Shown here one piece after another: positions 33,116 through 40,759 of a stretch of 64,000 bases of DNA. The stretch lies in assembly GCA_951813615.1 (NCBI GenBank), contig OX638377.1, positions 1,798,001 to 1,862,000 on the forward strand, given 5' to 3'. Under the pieces are notes generated by a model. The model saw only the letters and a list, made by a program, of their open reading frames with translations. It did not search any database and was not told the DNA's origin. This stretch comes from an uncultured Latescibacterota bacterium. GTDB lineage: Bacteria > Latescibacterota > UBA2968 > UBA8231. The position numbers and the translations under genes are program-made. Position 1 is the stretch's first letter; the number at the start of each line of letters is the position of its first letter.

Positions 33116-35464
33116 ATGGTGATGCGCTCGTTTTATGTGCTACTATTGGGAATCGGCGCGGTATGGGCCGATGAACTCCGCTTCGACAGTGTGGCGGCAT
33201 GGCGAACTTGGCAGATGCCCAACGACTTGGTGCAGATCGATGCCGACGGCAGGTTGCGGCTGACGAAGTTCCGCAAGGAGATCAACGCCGTGGCCAACGC
33301 CGGAGACTTTCGCCATCCAACACAGGAGCGGGGCGAAGTGAGTGGCGGGATCTGGGAGGCCAAGAGCAATCCGCAGACGGCAGATTTGATTGTCGATGGC
33401 GATCTAGCAACCTTCTGGCAACCCGACCCCGACGATGCGCTCGATCAGTGGTCGGTGCAGCTAGATTTGGGGCGTCCGGTGCTGGCGCGCCAGATCCGCT
33501 TGGTCTTTCCCGACCGCGGGGGTGCGCGGCCCTTGCGGCAATTTAGCGTCTTTGTCGCTTCGGGTGCCCGCATCCAGGCGCTCAATGATGTATTCAAGTT
33601 TGAAGCGGTCTATCGCACCTCTAGACCTAATACTGCTACCGAATTGGTGATTCCCTTGGAGTATCTAAGAACCGATAGTACTTATGTGCTCGATGAGGGG
33701 CTAGCGCTCGATTTAGAGCGCGAGAAGCGCTTTCAAGTGGTCCAGTATATCATTATCGAAATCGACGAGCACAGCCCGGGCGTGGGGCTAGCGGAGGTCG
33801 AGGTTTTGGCGGTGGGAGACAATGTGAGCTTGGGCACGGCGGGGCGCGGTGGCGGTTTTCTCGAAGGTGGTCGAACTACGGGCGCGGCCCTGATGTTCGA
33901 TGGCGATATGGACAGCTTCGCGCTGTTGACCAGTGCCGAGGGAGGTTGGCTGGAGGCCGGCGTGTGGTGGCGAGTGGATCTGGGGGCGGTGTTCTTTCTC
34001 GACGAGTTGTTCATTTACTTCAGCCAGCTAGGCGAAGGGCTGCGCAGCCAAGTCCAAGGCGGCAATCCCTCGGCAGCGGGTGGGTTATTTCTGGTGTCCG
34101 ACGGCCGCCCGGCTGCCGGATCGGGGTTGCCGGTGCCCGAGCAGACTGACTACGAGGTCCTGGTCGAAGATAGTTGTCGGCCACGGTGCCTCGGCCGGCT
34201 CTTTCATCAGCGCTATCTGTTCGCCCCGCGCAAGGTCCGATACCTGCTTTGGCACGAAATTGACGGGACGCCGCAGGGGTTTGGCTGGGGCCTGGAGGCG
34301 ATGCTTTTTTCCTCGGGTCATCCGGCCCAGGTGAACATGCGCTCGGACTTTATCGACTTGGCGTCGCAGGCGGGCAACGGCAGACCCCAAGTAATCGAGC
34401 GGATTATATGGGAGGCAGACCTGCCGCCGCAGACCAAGATCCAGTTGCGTTCGCGCTCGGGCAATGCACTGCAGGAACTGTACACTTTCTTCGACCGCAA
34501 AGGCGACATCGTCACCGAGGAGAAGTGGAACAGTTTGCCCAAGGTGTTAAAAGGCGAAATCGACACAACCTTAGTCGTCGGCGAAGATTGGGACGCTTGG
34601 AGCAATGTGTACCAGTCTTCGGGCGAGGCCTTCCAATCGGCAAGCCCGCGTCGCTTTGTGCAATTGGAGATGATTCTCGCAACCGACGACCCGCACGCGG
34701 CGCCGGCAGTAGATGCGCTGGCGATAGAGTTTACCGATGCGCTAGTGCAGTCAGCGCGTGGGCAGATCTGGCCTCGGGAAGCTCAGCTCAACGAGGATAC
34801 GCGCTTTACCTATACACTGTGGCCGAGCACCGACGGGCAGGATAGCGGCTTCGATCGCTTGCGCTTGCACATTCCCGGCGCGACCACGGGTAACGTGGCA
34901 CTGCGGATCGGAGGGGAAGAGGTCGCGCCCGAGGCGGTGAGGTTGCAGGGAGATTCACTGTTGGTCTTGTTACCGCGCATAGTGGTTGCCGATTCGGTGG
35001 AAGTGGATTTTACGGCGCGGCTGTGGAATAATGCAGCGCTGTTCGCACTCGATCTAGGTGCGGGCGAGCGCCCCGGGATCTGGCAGTCGGTAGTCCCGAG
35101 CGAGCGCCGGTCCAATATCGTGTTGTTGCCCGATCTGCCGGTCCAATCTGCGCTCGTTGGCGATGTGGAGATTGAGCCTGTGGTGTTTACGCCCAACGGC
35201 GATGGGGTCAACGACGCGGTGGAGATCGGCTTTATAGTTTTCAAGGCGCAGGGCATTCAGCCGCGAGTGCAGATTTTTGATGTGGCCGGTCGGTTGGTGG
35301 CCCAGCCGGGTGGCAGCGAGGTGGCCGGCCGCTGGTACTTTCGCTGGTCGGGGCACGTTGCGGACGGCGCGTTGGCGTTGCCGGGGATGTATCTCTGCCG
35401 GATTGATCCGGGCGCGGCGAGCAGTGACGAGACGGTCTTGCGGCCCCTTGCCTTGGCCTATTAG
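33116..35464 (+). CDS. Large secreted protein with discoidin-like domains and FlgD-type Ig tail (pair member B')
   Basis: 782 residues with signal peptide MRSFYVLLLGIGAVWA. It resembles the 9042-11657 protein along its length: LIVDGDLATFWQPDPDDALDQWSVQLDLGRPVLARQIRLVF (discoidin), a shared LYTFFDRKGDIVTEEKW block, and the SGFDRLRLHIPG region. The tail has VFTPNGDGVNDAVEIGF and QIFDVAGRLVAQ, and ends RPLALAY. The ATG at 33116 may be replaced by the second ATG at 33122. It lies four bases after its partner gene and 32 bases before an oxidoreductase gene. Probably surface-exposed and glycan-binding. Confidence 0.75.
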   Translation: MVMRSFYVLLLGIGAVWADELRFDSVAAWRTWQMPNDLVQIDADGRLRLTKFRKEINAVANAGDFRHPTQERGEVSGGIWEAKSNPQTADLIVDGDLATFWQPDPDDALDQWSVQLDLGRPVLARQIRLVFPDRGGARPLRQFSVFVASGARIQALNDVFKFEAVYRTSRPNTATELVIPLEYLRTDSTYVLDEGLALDLEREKRFQVVQYIIIEIDEHSPGVGLAEVEVLAVGDNVSLGTAGRGGGFLEGGRTTGAALMFDGDMDSFALLTSAEGGWLEAGVWWRVDLGAVFFLDELFIYFSQLGEGLRSQVQGGNPSAAGGLFLVSDGRPAAGSGLPVPEQTDYEVLVEDSCRPRCLGRLFHQRYLFAPRKVRYLLWHEIDGTPQGFGWGLEAMLFSSGHPAQVNMRSDFIDLASQAGNGRPQVIERIIWEADLPPQTKIQLRSRSGNALQELYTFFDRKGDIVTEEKWNSLPKVLKGEIDTTLVVGEDWDAWSNVYQSSGEAFQSASPRRFVQLEMILATDDPHAAPAVDALAIEFTDALVQSARGQIWPREAQLNEDTRFTYTLWPSTDGQDSGFDRLRLHIPGATTGNVALRIGGEEVAPEAVRLQGDSLLVLLPRIVVADSVEVDFTARLWNNAALFALDLGAGERPGIWQSVVPSERRSNIVLLPDLPVQSALVGDVEIEPVVFTPNGDGVNDAVEIGFIVFKAQGIQPRVQIFDVAGRLVAQPGGSEVAGRWYFRWSGHVADGALALPGMYLCRIDPGAASSDETVLRPLALAY

Positions 35465-35496
35465 TTCCTCAACCCAAACAAGCAAAGGTAGATGGT

Positions 35497-36522
35497 ATGG
35501 CAGTTAAGACGTGTTTGATGATCGGCGCTAGCGGCATGGCCGGGGGCTGGATCGAGCGGATGACCGAGCTTCTTGGCGACCGGATCCAGATCGTCGGGCT
35601 GGTGGATGTCAACGAGGAAGTACTCGCAGCGCAAGGAGCTAAGCTCGGTTTGGGTGACGATCAGCTCTTTGTCGATTACAAAGAGGCTTGCGCCAAGGTA
35701 CAGGCCGATTTCTGCGGCATTGCCACTCCGCCGCAATTCCACAGCCCGCAGGCCATCGCCGCGCTAGAAGCGGGGATGCCGGTTATCTGCGAGAAGCCGA
35801 TTGCCGATACGTTGGCAGCGGCCAAGGCCATGGCCGCCAAGGCCGAGGAGACGGGATTGCCGTGCGCGATTATCCAGAATTACCGCTACGCGCCCAACAA
35901 GCAGGAGGTGGTGCGGATTCGCGAGGAGGGGCGACTTGGGCGGCTGCAGCACATCTTCGGCCGCTACGCCTGTGACTATCGCCAATACATGTCGTGGGGC
36001 AAGGAGTGGCGACACGACATGGATTTCAGCTTGCTCTTTGAAGGTTCAGTGCACCACTTCGATATGATGCGCTTTTTAGCCGGGGGAGATTGCGAGGTGT
36101 TGCAAGGGTTTGGGTGGAATCCGGCGTGGTCGAGTTTTAAGCATTATTCGAGTGGGTTTTATCTGATGAGGATGGACAATGGAGTGCACACGGCGTACGA
36201 GGGGAACAGTTCGGCGGCGGGGATTACGAGTTGTTGGCACCGCGAGTACTATCGCTTGGAGTTCGAGGAAGGAACGGTCGAGATAGGGACGGGAGACGAG
36301 GTGCGAATTTATCGGGCGGGGCAGGAGGTGGAGGTGTATTCAGCGCCGGCCATGGAGTGGGCCAGCCACGAGTATTTGTTCAAGGAATTTGTCGACTGGC
36401 TGGAGGGCGGTAAGGCATCGGCGACGAGGATTGAAGATAATTTGCAGAGTTTCGCGCTGGTGATTGCGGCGATGGAGACGACAGTGGATGGACAGCCCAA
36501 GCGAATTGCGGATTATGTGTAA
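35497..36522 (+). CDS. Gfo/Idh/MocA-type oxidoreductase
   Basis: 341 residues. The Rossmann half has MIGASGMAGGWIERM, GLVDVNEEVLAAQGA and ADFCGIATPPQFHSPQAIAAL, then the catalytic-lysine loop VICEKPIADTLA. The second half has GKEWRHDMDFSLLFEGSVHHFDMMRFLAGG, the usual substrate strand with a conserved His. It is an NAD(P)-dependent sugar or polyol oxidoreductase. Its last 138 bases recur, in shortened form, at 38278-38370 after the next gene (see the pseudogene entry). The start has AAAGGTAG upstream. Substrate unknown. Confidence 0.85.
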   Translation: MAVKTCLMIGASGMAGGWIERMTELLGDRIQIVGLVDVNEEVLAAQGAKLGLGDDQLFVDYKEACAKVQADFCGIATPPQFHSPQAIAALEAGMPVICEKPIADTLAAAKAMAAKAEETGLPCAIIQNYRYAPNKQEVVRIREEGRLGRLQHIFGRYACDYRQYMSWGKEWRHDMDFSLLFEGSVHHFDMMRFLAGGDCEVLQGFGWNPAWSSFKHYSSGFYLMRMDNGVHTAYEGNSSAAGITSCWHREYYRLEFEEGTVEIGTGDEVRIYRAGQEVEVYSAPAMEWASHEYLFKEFVDWLEGGKASATRIEDNLQSFALVIAAMETTVDGQPKRIADYV

Positions 36523-36535
36523 GGTCTCCCTGTTT

Positions 36536-36691
36536 TAACGTGAGTTCGGAATAAGATGATCGCCAAGCTCAAAATCGACATTTATTTGATTGACAGAGGT
36601 AGAGAGAATGGGTTCACTCCCTTTGCAATCGTGTGCTTTTTAAGCAGATGCACGACTCCAATTAAAAGGTCGCTAACCCGAATTCACGTTA
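36536..36691. repeat. Inverted repeat pair flanking the leader of the PD40 lipoprotein gene
   Basis: TAACGTGAGTTCGG at 36536-36549 and CCGAATTCACGTTA at 36678-36691 are reverse complements with one mismatch. They are separated by 128 AT-rich bases, lying between the oxidoreductase stop and the lipoprotein ribosome site. They might mark the end of a small mobile or duplicated segment, or bind a regulator. No transposase is present between them. Confidence 0.45.
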
Positions 36692-36717
36692 TTTTTCTCT
36701 AACGCAGGAGAATCGTC

Positions 36718-38292
36718 ATGCGTTACGTTCTTATCGTCCTTCTCGTCGCTTGCTCTGGCGAGCAGAAGCCTACGGCACCGGCGGGCAAGGCCACGGACGA
36801 CGACTGTGCCTTTTGCGATTTTTTCGGCGGGTTCAACAATCAGCAGGAAGAAGAGGCGGAAACGGATAGTACGTCCAGCGAGGGGGGACCGGATCTAATC
36901 GTTCAATCGCCTTCAGTCAACGATAGCACCTTGACGCCAGGGCAGGAGTTCACCTTGCATGCTACTGTGCATAACCAAGGCGACGAGCAGGCCGCGGCGA
37001 CGATGCTACACTACTATCGCTCCAACAATGCGACAATTACTGCCAGTGATACGGAAGTGGGTACTGACGCAATAGATACACTGGACGCCTCGGCCACCAG
37101 TGCGCAGTCGATTGCGTTGACTGCAAGTGTAGGGGTGGAGAGATACTACGGCGCGTGTGTGGCCAGCGTCAGTGGCGAGAGCAATACCGATAACAACTGC
37201 TCCGCTGCTGTGAGGATCACGGTGAGCGGGCAGGAGACACCGGAAGAAAAAGAGGACGAGACGACGCAAGACGGAACGGACGGGGATATCGCGTCCGGTG
37301 ACGACGAGGCTGACGAGGATACCACGCCCGACCCCTCGACTCGTCTTCTCACACATAGTGGGCGTGGGCCAAGATGGTCACCAGATGGTCAACGCATTGT
37401 TTTTTACTCTAGTCGTAATGGCTGGTGGGATATATATAGTATTGATGCTGATGGAACAAACGAAATCCGACTAACGACACACGAAACAGGTGAATGGGCT
37501 CCGACGTGGTCGCCTAACGGTGGCAGAATTGCCTTTGTCTCTACCCGCGACGGTTACGAGAGTATTCATATCATGGACTCTGATGGAACAAACGAAACTC
37601 GACTAACAGAAAATTACTCTCAGGACGGACCTCCAGCTTGGTCCCCTGATGGTCGGCGTATAGCATACGTATCTAGTCATCGTATAAATAATCGCGAAAG
37701 CAGAGAGATCTATGTCATGGACGCCGATGGTTTCAACAAGAAAAGCATCACGCGACATGTTGATGACTGGCTGCCGGAGTGGTACCCGCCGGCGTGGTCT
37801 CCCGATAGTCAACGAATTGCGTTTTTATCTATACGCAATTCCTCTATTGCGATCTATGTCATGGACGCCGATGGTTCCAACAAGAAAAGACTTACGCAGG
37901 ACAATAGGAGTTTTGATCCCGCTTGGTCGCCTGATGGTACAAGTATTGCCTACAGTTCACTGCATTCGGTTGACGATGGTTTATATGAGATCTATGTCAT
38001 AGACGCCGATGGTTCCAACAAGAAAAGACTCACATGGGCTGAAGGCTACGATATCAGTCCAGCTTGGTCGCCTGATGGGGAACGTATTGCCTTTGTGTCT
38101 GAGCGTGATGGCGATATGGAGGTATATGTCATGGACGCTGATGGGCTCAACGAGAAAAGACTCACATACGGCGCTGGGAACGATGGTAATGTGCCATCCT
38201 CCCTTGCGTGGTCGCCTGATTCCGATAATCAGAGAATCGTCTTTGAGCGAGATCGGGAAGAAGAAATATATCTCGTAGAGTTTGTGGATTAG
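36718..38292 (+). CDS. Lipoprotein with CARDB domain and PD40/TolB-like beta-propeller
   Basis: 524 residues. A lipobox (VLLVACSG, Cys about residue 13) marks it for lipid anchoring. After an acidic linker comes a CARDB adhesion-type Ig domain (PDLIVQSPSVNDSTLTPGQEFTLHATVHNQGDE), then another acidic linker, then six PD40 blades with DADG(S/T)NxxRLT and WSPDGxRIAFxS. Blades 3-6 repeat at the DNA level (several copies of GATCTATGTCATGGACGCCG). Base composition is AT-richer than its neighbours, suggesting acquisition. The last four codons (EFVD) and the stop lie in a decayed copy of the preceding oxidoreductase gene's 3' end. Confidence 0.82.
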   Translation: MRYVLIVLLVACSGEQKPTAPAGKATDDDCAFCDFFGGFNNQQEEEAETDSTSSEGGPDLIVQSPSVNDSTLTPGQEFTLHATVHNQGDEQAAATMLHYYRSNNATITASDTEVGTDAIDTLDASATSAQSIALTASVGVERYYGACVASVSGESNTDNNCSAAVRITVSGQETPEEKEDETTQDGTDGDIASGDDEADEDTTPDPSTRLLTHSGRGPRWSPDGQRIVFYSSRNGWWDIYSIDADGTNEIRLTTHETGEWAPTWSPNGGRIAFVSTRDGYESIHIMDSDGTNETRLTENYSQDGPPAWSPDGRRIAYVSSHRINNRESREIYVMDADGFNKKSITRHVDDWLPEWYPPAWSPDSQRIAFLSIRNSSIAIYVMDADGSNKKRLTQDNRSFDPAWSPDGTSIAYSSLHSVDDGLYEIYVIDADGSNKKRLTWAEGYDISPAWSPDGERIAFVSERDGDMEVYVMDADGLNEKRLTYGAGNDGNVPSSLAWSPDSDNQRIVFERDREEEIYLVEFVD

Positions 38293-38370
38293 CTGGAGGG
38301 CGGTAAGGCGTCGGCGGCGATGGAGACGACAGTGGATGGACAGCCCAAGCGAATTGCGGATTATCTGTAA
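38278..38370 (+). pseudogene. Relic of the 3' end of the Gfo/Idh/MocA gene 35497-36522
   Basis: These 93 bases copy 36385-36522 almost perfectly. The reading is EFVD, then stop where the parent has Trp (TGG to TAG), then LEGGKASA, a 45-base in-frame deletion between two CGGCGA copies, and AMETTVDGQPKRIADYL with its own TAA. The first four codons and the TAG now end the PD40 lipoprotein gene. The near-identity of the rest points to a recent duplication or to insertion of the lipoprotein segment. Confidence 0.85.
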
Positions 38371-38371
38371 T

Positions 38372-38401
38372 TGTAGGGGCGACCGGCCGGTCGCCCCTAC
38401 A
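38372..38401. repeat. Perfect 30-base palindrome between convergent genes
   Basis: TGTAGGGGCGACCGG is followed directly by its exact reverse complement. It sits one base after the oxidoreductase relic and 10 bases before the stop of the convergent gene 38412-38852. It could terminate both genes. Short GC-rich palindromes with GTAGGGGCGACC arms are, from memory, common dispersed intergenic repeats in several phyla; I could not check that here. Confidence 0.75.
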
Positions 38402-38411
38402 GTCATCTGTC

Positions 38412-38852
38412 CTAGCCGTCGCTGTTGCCGCGCAGCAGGAACACGCCCATCGCGCCTGTAAGCAGCGGCAGTGTAGCGTCGATGAGGATCCACACGAGGG
38501 AGGCCGTTTCCGCTCCTACGGCCGTGAATTCAGGACTGTACAGGATAAACCAGTTCCAGAAGAACATGATGCCCACGCACAGGAAGCCGTAAAACTGGAC
38601 GTTGGCGGCAACAAACTCGCGCGTCACCGTTCCGCTGTCCCCCTCGCTGTCAGCGGCTTTCTTGCGGAGGTAGCCAAATATCACGCCCAACGCTATGGCC
38701 AGCGCCATCAACCCATCCAAGACGGACCAAAACGGGCTGTACGGCTGTCCTTCGCTGGAGACGTGATAGAGCGGTTCGATTACGGTGTGGACTGCGACCG
38801 CGACCGCCATCAAGACGAGATATAGGCCACAGATTCGCTTGAGCGTATTCAT
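38412..38852 (-). CDS. Small integral membrane protein, unknown function
   Basis: 146 residues with four predicted membrane helices: ICGLYLVLMAVAVAVHTVI, WSVLDGLMALAIALGVIFGYL, FYGFLCVGIMFFWNWFIL and TASLVWILIDATLPLLTGAMGVFLL. It has no conserved polar signature that I recognise. GGGAGG lies eight bases upstream of the ATG. It is convergent with the lipoprotein gene and stands 62 bases after the transglutaminase gene on the same strand. The real-gene call rests on the clean helix pattern and the ribosome site. Confidence 0.6.
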   Translation of the reverse strand: MNTLKRICGLYLVLMAVAVAVHTVIEPLYHVSSEGQPYSPFWSVLDGLMALAIALGVIFGYLRKKAADSEGDSGTVTREFVAANVQFYGFLCVGIMFFWNWFILYSPEFTAVGAETASLVWILIDATLPLLTGAMGVFLLRGNSDG

Positions 38853-38914
38853 GATTCCCTCCCATGTGATGTGGTTGAATTTTCCCTCAAGTTAAGACTT
38901 ATACCTACGGTGAT

Positions 38915-39787
38915 TCAATAAAACAAAGAACGCGTCCGCACATCGACTTCGAGACGGATTTCTCCGCCGCCTTGGAGGACGCCGCGCGTTGGCGACACGT
39001 CGCGGTAATCGCGTCCTACTGCAATGTGTACTTTCCCGCCCTCACCGGCGAAGCTCTGGTTGGTTGGGTCGAAGCCGACCCAGCCAAGCTCTGGCAGCCG
39101 ACATTCGACCCAGGCGTGCGTGGCGTTGCTTGGTGCCTGCTCGTCGGGTTGATCGGTTGGGTTTAGGTAGCCCGAGACATAGCGGGCGGGAACACCCCAA
39201 GAGCGCGCAATGGCGATCATGAGATGGGCGTAGTCTTGGCAGACGCCCCGACCGGTTTCGATGATGTGCTCGACGGTGGATTCCGCGGTGGTGCTTCCCG
39301 GGATGTATTGCAGGCAGTCGTGGAGTGTATGCGACAGTTGCATCAGACTTTCGAGTGGGTCGTCCCCAGGCGCGATGCCATGCCGGTTGACGAACTCGGT
39401 GAGTGTGGGCGAGGGACGCACTAGTGCGCTCGAGTGGGTGAAATCCCAAGTGGCGCACGATTCTCTATGGGAACGGATCTCTTCCCAGGCACCGGTGTGC
39501 AAGCGCGCTGGGAGTGGTGGGGCGGACGCAACTTCGACCGTGGAGCGGGTTGTGATCTCTAAGATTTGGTGCGTTTGGTGGAGATCGAGGAGGTGCCGCG
39601 TATTGCCGAAACAATCCGTCTCGCGGTTTAGGTTGGCCGGAGGTTGCGTCTCAATCTCAAAGTCGATGAGCCGCTGCCTTCGGTCCTGGCGCGGCTCCAG
39701 ACACAGGAGCATTACGCACTGCTGGACTGGGGCCGCGTAGGAGTAGCGAGAGATGTGTTCGATTTCGTAGTGGACGGCTCCGGTCAT
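38915..39787 (-). CDS. Transglutaminase-like cysteine peptidase/amidase family protein
   Basis: 290 residues. The N-terminal bacterial transglutaminase-associated beta domain (VHYEIEHISRYSYAAPVQQCVMLLCLEPRQD) is followed by the papain-like core. The triad is Cys in GRGVCQDYAHLMIAIARSWGVPARYVSGY, His in THAWVECRLP and Asp in WVGFDPTN. It likely cleaves or forms amide bonds in peptides. Its ATG overlaps the stop of the alpha-E gene (ATGA). Together with alpha-E and circularly permuted ATP-grasp proteins it forms a known conserved gene set, predicted to make and process a peptide-like product that has not been identified. Confidence 0.88.
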   Translation of the reverse strand: MTGAVHYEIEHISRYSYAAPVQQCVMLLCLEPRQDRRQRLIDFEIETQPPANLNRETDCFGNTRHLLDLHQTHQILEITTRSTVEVASAPPLPARLHTGAWEEIRSHRESCATWDFTHSSALVRPSPTLTEFVNRHGIAPGDDPLESLMQLSHTLHDCLQYIPGSTTAESTVEHIIETGRGVCQDYAHLMIAIARSWGVPARYVSGYLNPTDQPDEQAPSNATHAWVECRLPELGWVGFDPTNQSFAGEGGKVHIAVGRDYRDVSPTRGVLQGGGEIRLEVDVRTRSLFY

Positions 39788-40758
39788 GGCGTTTGCACTG
39801 GAGAGTCCTCGATGGCGTAGTCGATATACGCGGTCATCACGAGTGAGTGAAGTTTCCGGCAGTCGTCGCCCACCTGCGCGAGGACTGCTTCTCGGTCTTC
39901 CCGATCCGGCCACTCGTAGCGGATCAAGGTGCCGAGTCGGCCAGCGAGCCGCTCGGCCGCATCACCCGCGTGCGAGCTAGAGCTCACGCCGATGGCCGCT
40001 AGCTCGGTCGCCAGCGCGTCGAGTACGCGGCACAGCGAGCCGGCCAGCAGGGGATCGGTAACGAGCAGGTCCAACACCTGGTCCGGCTGGATCTCGACGC
40101 TGTAGTTGCGTTTGTAAGCGTCGAATGCCTTGCACGAACGCAACAGGCCCGTCCAGTCCGCATCTGAGGTCTCACCCCGCGTGCGCCTAGCGGTGCACTG
40201 CGCGAGGAGCAAGGAGACTCTAAGCTGGGCGCGTTCGATGAACCGGCCGAGCCGCATGAAGTTCCAGCCCTCGTCGCGGTACATGGTCGATTCGGCAACT
40301 CCGGCGAAGGTGTCGATTTCCCGCGAGGTCTCCGCGTAAAAGCTCTCTGGGGAGACCTTCCAGATGTCCTCGATGTCGAGGTCGCGGATGCGTAGCCAAG
40401 CCAAGTTCAGGCAGGTCCACATCTCGGCGCTGATGCAGTGGCGTACTTGGCGGGCGTTTTCGCGGCCGAGGGCGAAGCAGTTCCGCACTGAATTGGGGTT
40501 GTCGCGCTCGAACGTGAGATCGCCCGCTAGGGTGTAGGAATCGGCCAAGGTGTAGTCGTCGCTCTCATTGGACGCAAGATTGCCCCAAGGTGGTTGCCGC
40601 CCCAGGGTCGTGTAGATTCGGCTCCAACCAAAATGGATCTCAGCAACTGGCCGGTCCACCAGTGCTTCCACCTGCAAGCGCAGCAGGCGGCACAGATATT
40701 CCGCCCGCGCAAGGTAGCGGCCCATCCAGTACAGCCCTTGAGCACTGCGCGAGAGCAT
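39784..40758 (-). CDS. Alpha-E domain protein
   Basis: 324 residues, almost all helical. It starts MLSRSAQGLYWMGRYLARAEYLCRLLRL, the typical alpha-E N-terminus, and contains NARQVRHCISAEMWTCLNLAWLRI and GWNFMRLGRFIERAQLRVSLL. The family has no proven activity. It always travels with ATP-grasp and transglutaminase genes, as here. Its start is one base from the ATP-grasp stop, and its end overlaps the transglutaminase start, so all three are translated together. The frame extends to 40932, but the domain begins at this ATG. Confidence 0.88.
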   Translation of the reverse strand: MLSRSAQGLYWMGRYLARAEYLCRLLRLQVEALVDRPVAEIHFGWSRIYTTLGRQPPWGNLASNESDDYTLADSYTLAGDLTFERDNPNSVRNCFALGRENARQVRHCISAEMWTCLNLAWLRIRDLDIEDIWKVSPESFYAETSREIDTFAGVAESTMYRDEGWNFMRLGRFIERAQLRVSLLLAQCTARRTRGETSDADWTGLLRSCKAFDAYKRNYSVEIQPDQVLDLLVTDPLLAGSLCRVLDALATELAAIGVSSSSHAGDAAERLAGRLGTLIRYEWPDREDREAVLAQVGDDCRKLHSLVMTAYIDYAIEDSPVQTP

Positions 40759-40759
40759 G

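Noticed and set aside
36536..36691. Integron attC-like cassette site
   Set aside because: The outer bases do not fit the RYYYAAC/GTTRRRY core sequences, so only a plain inverted repeat is claimed.
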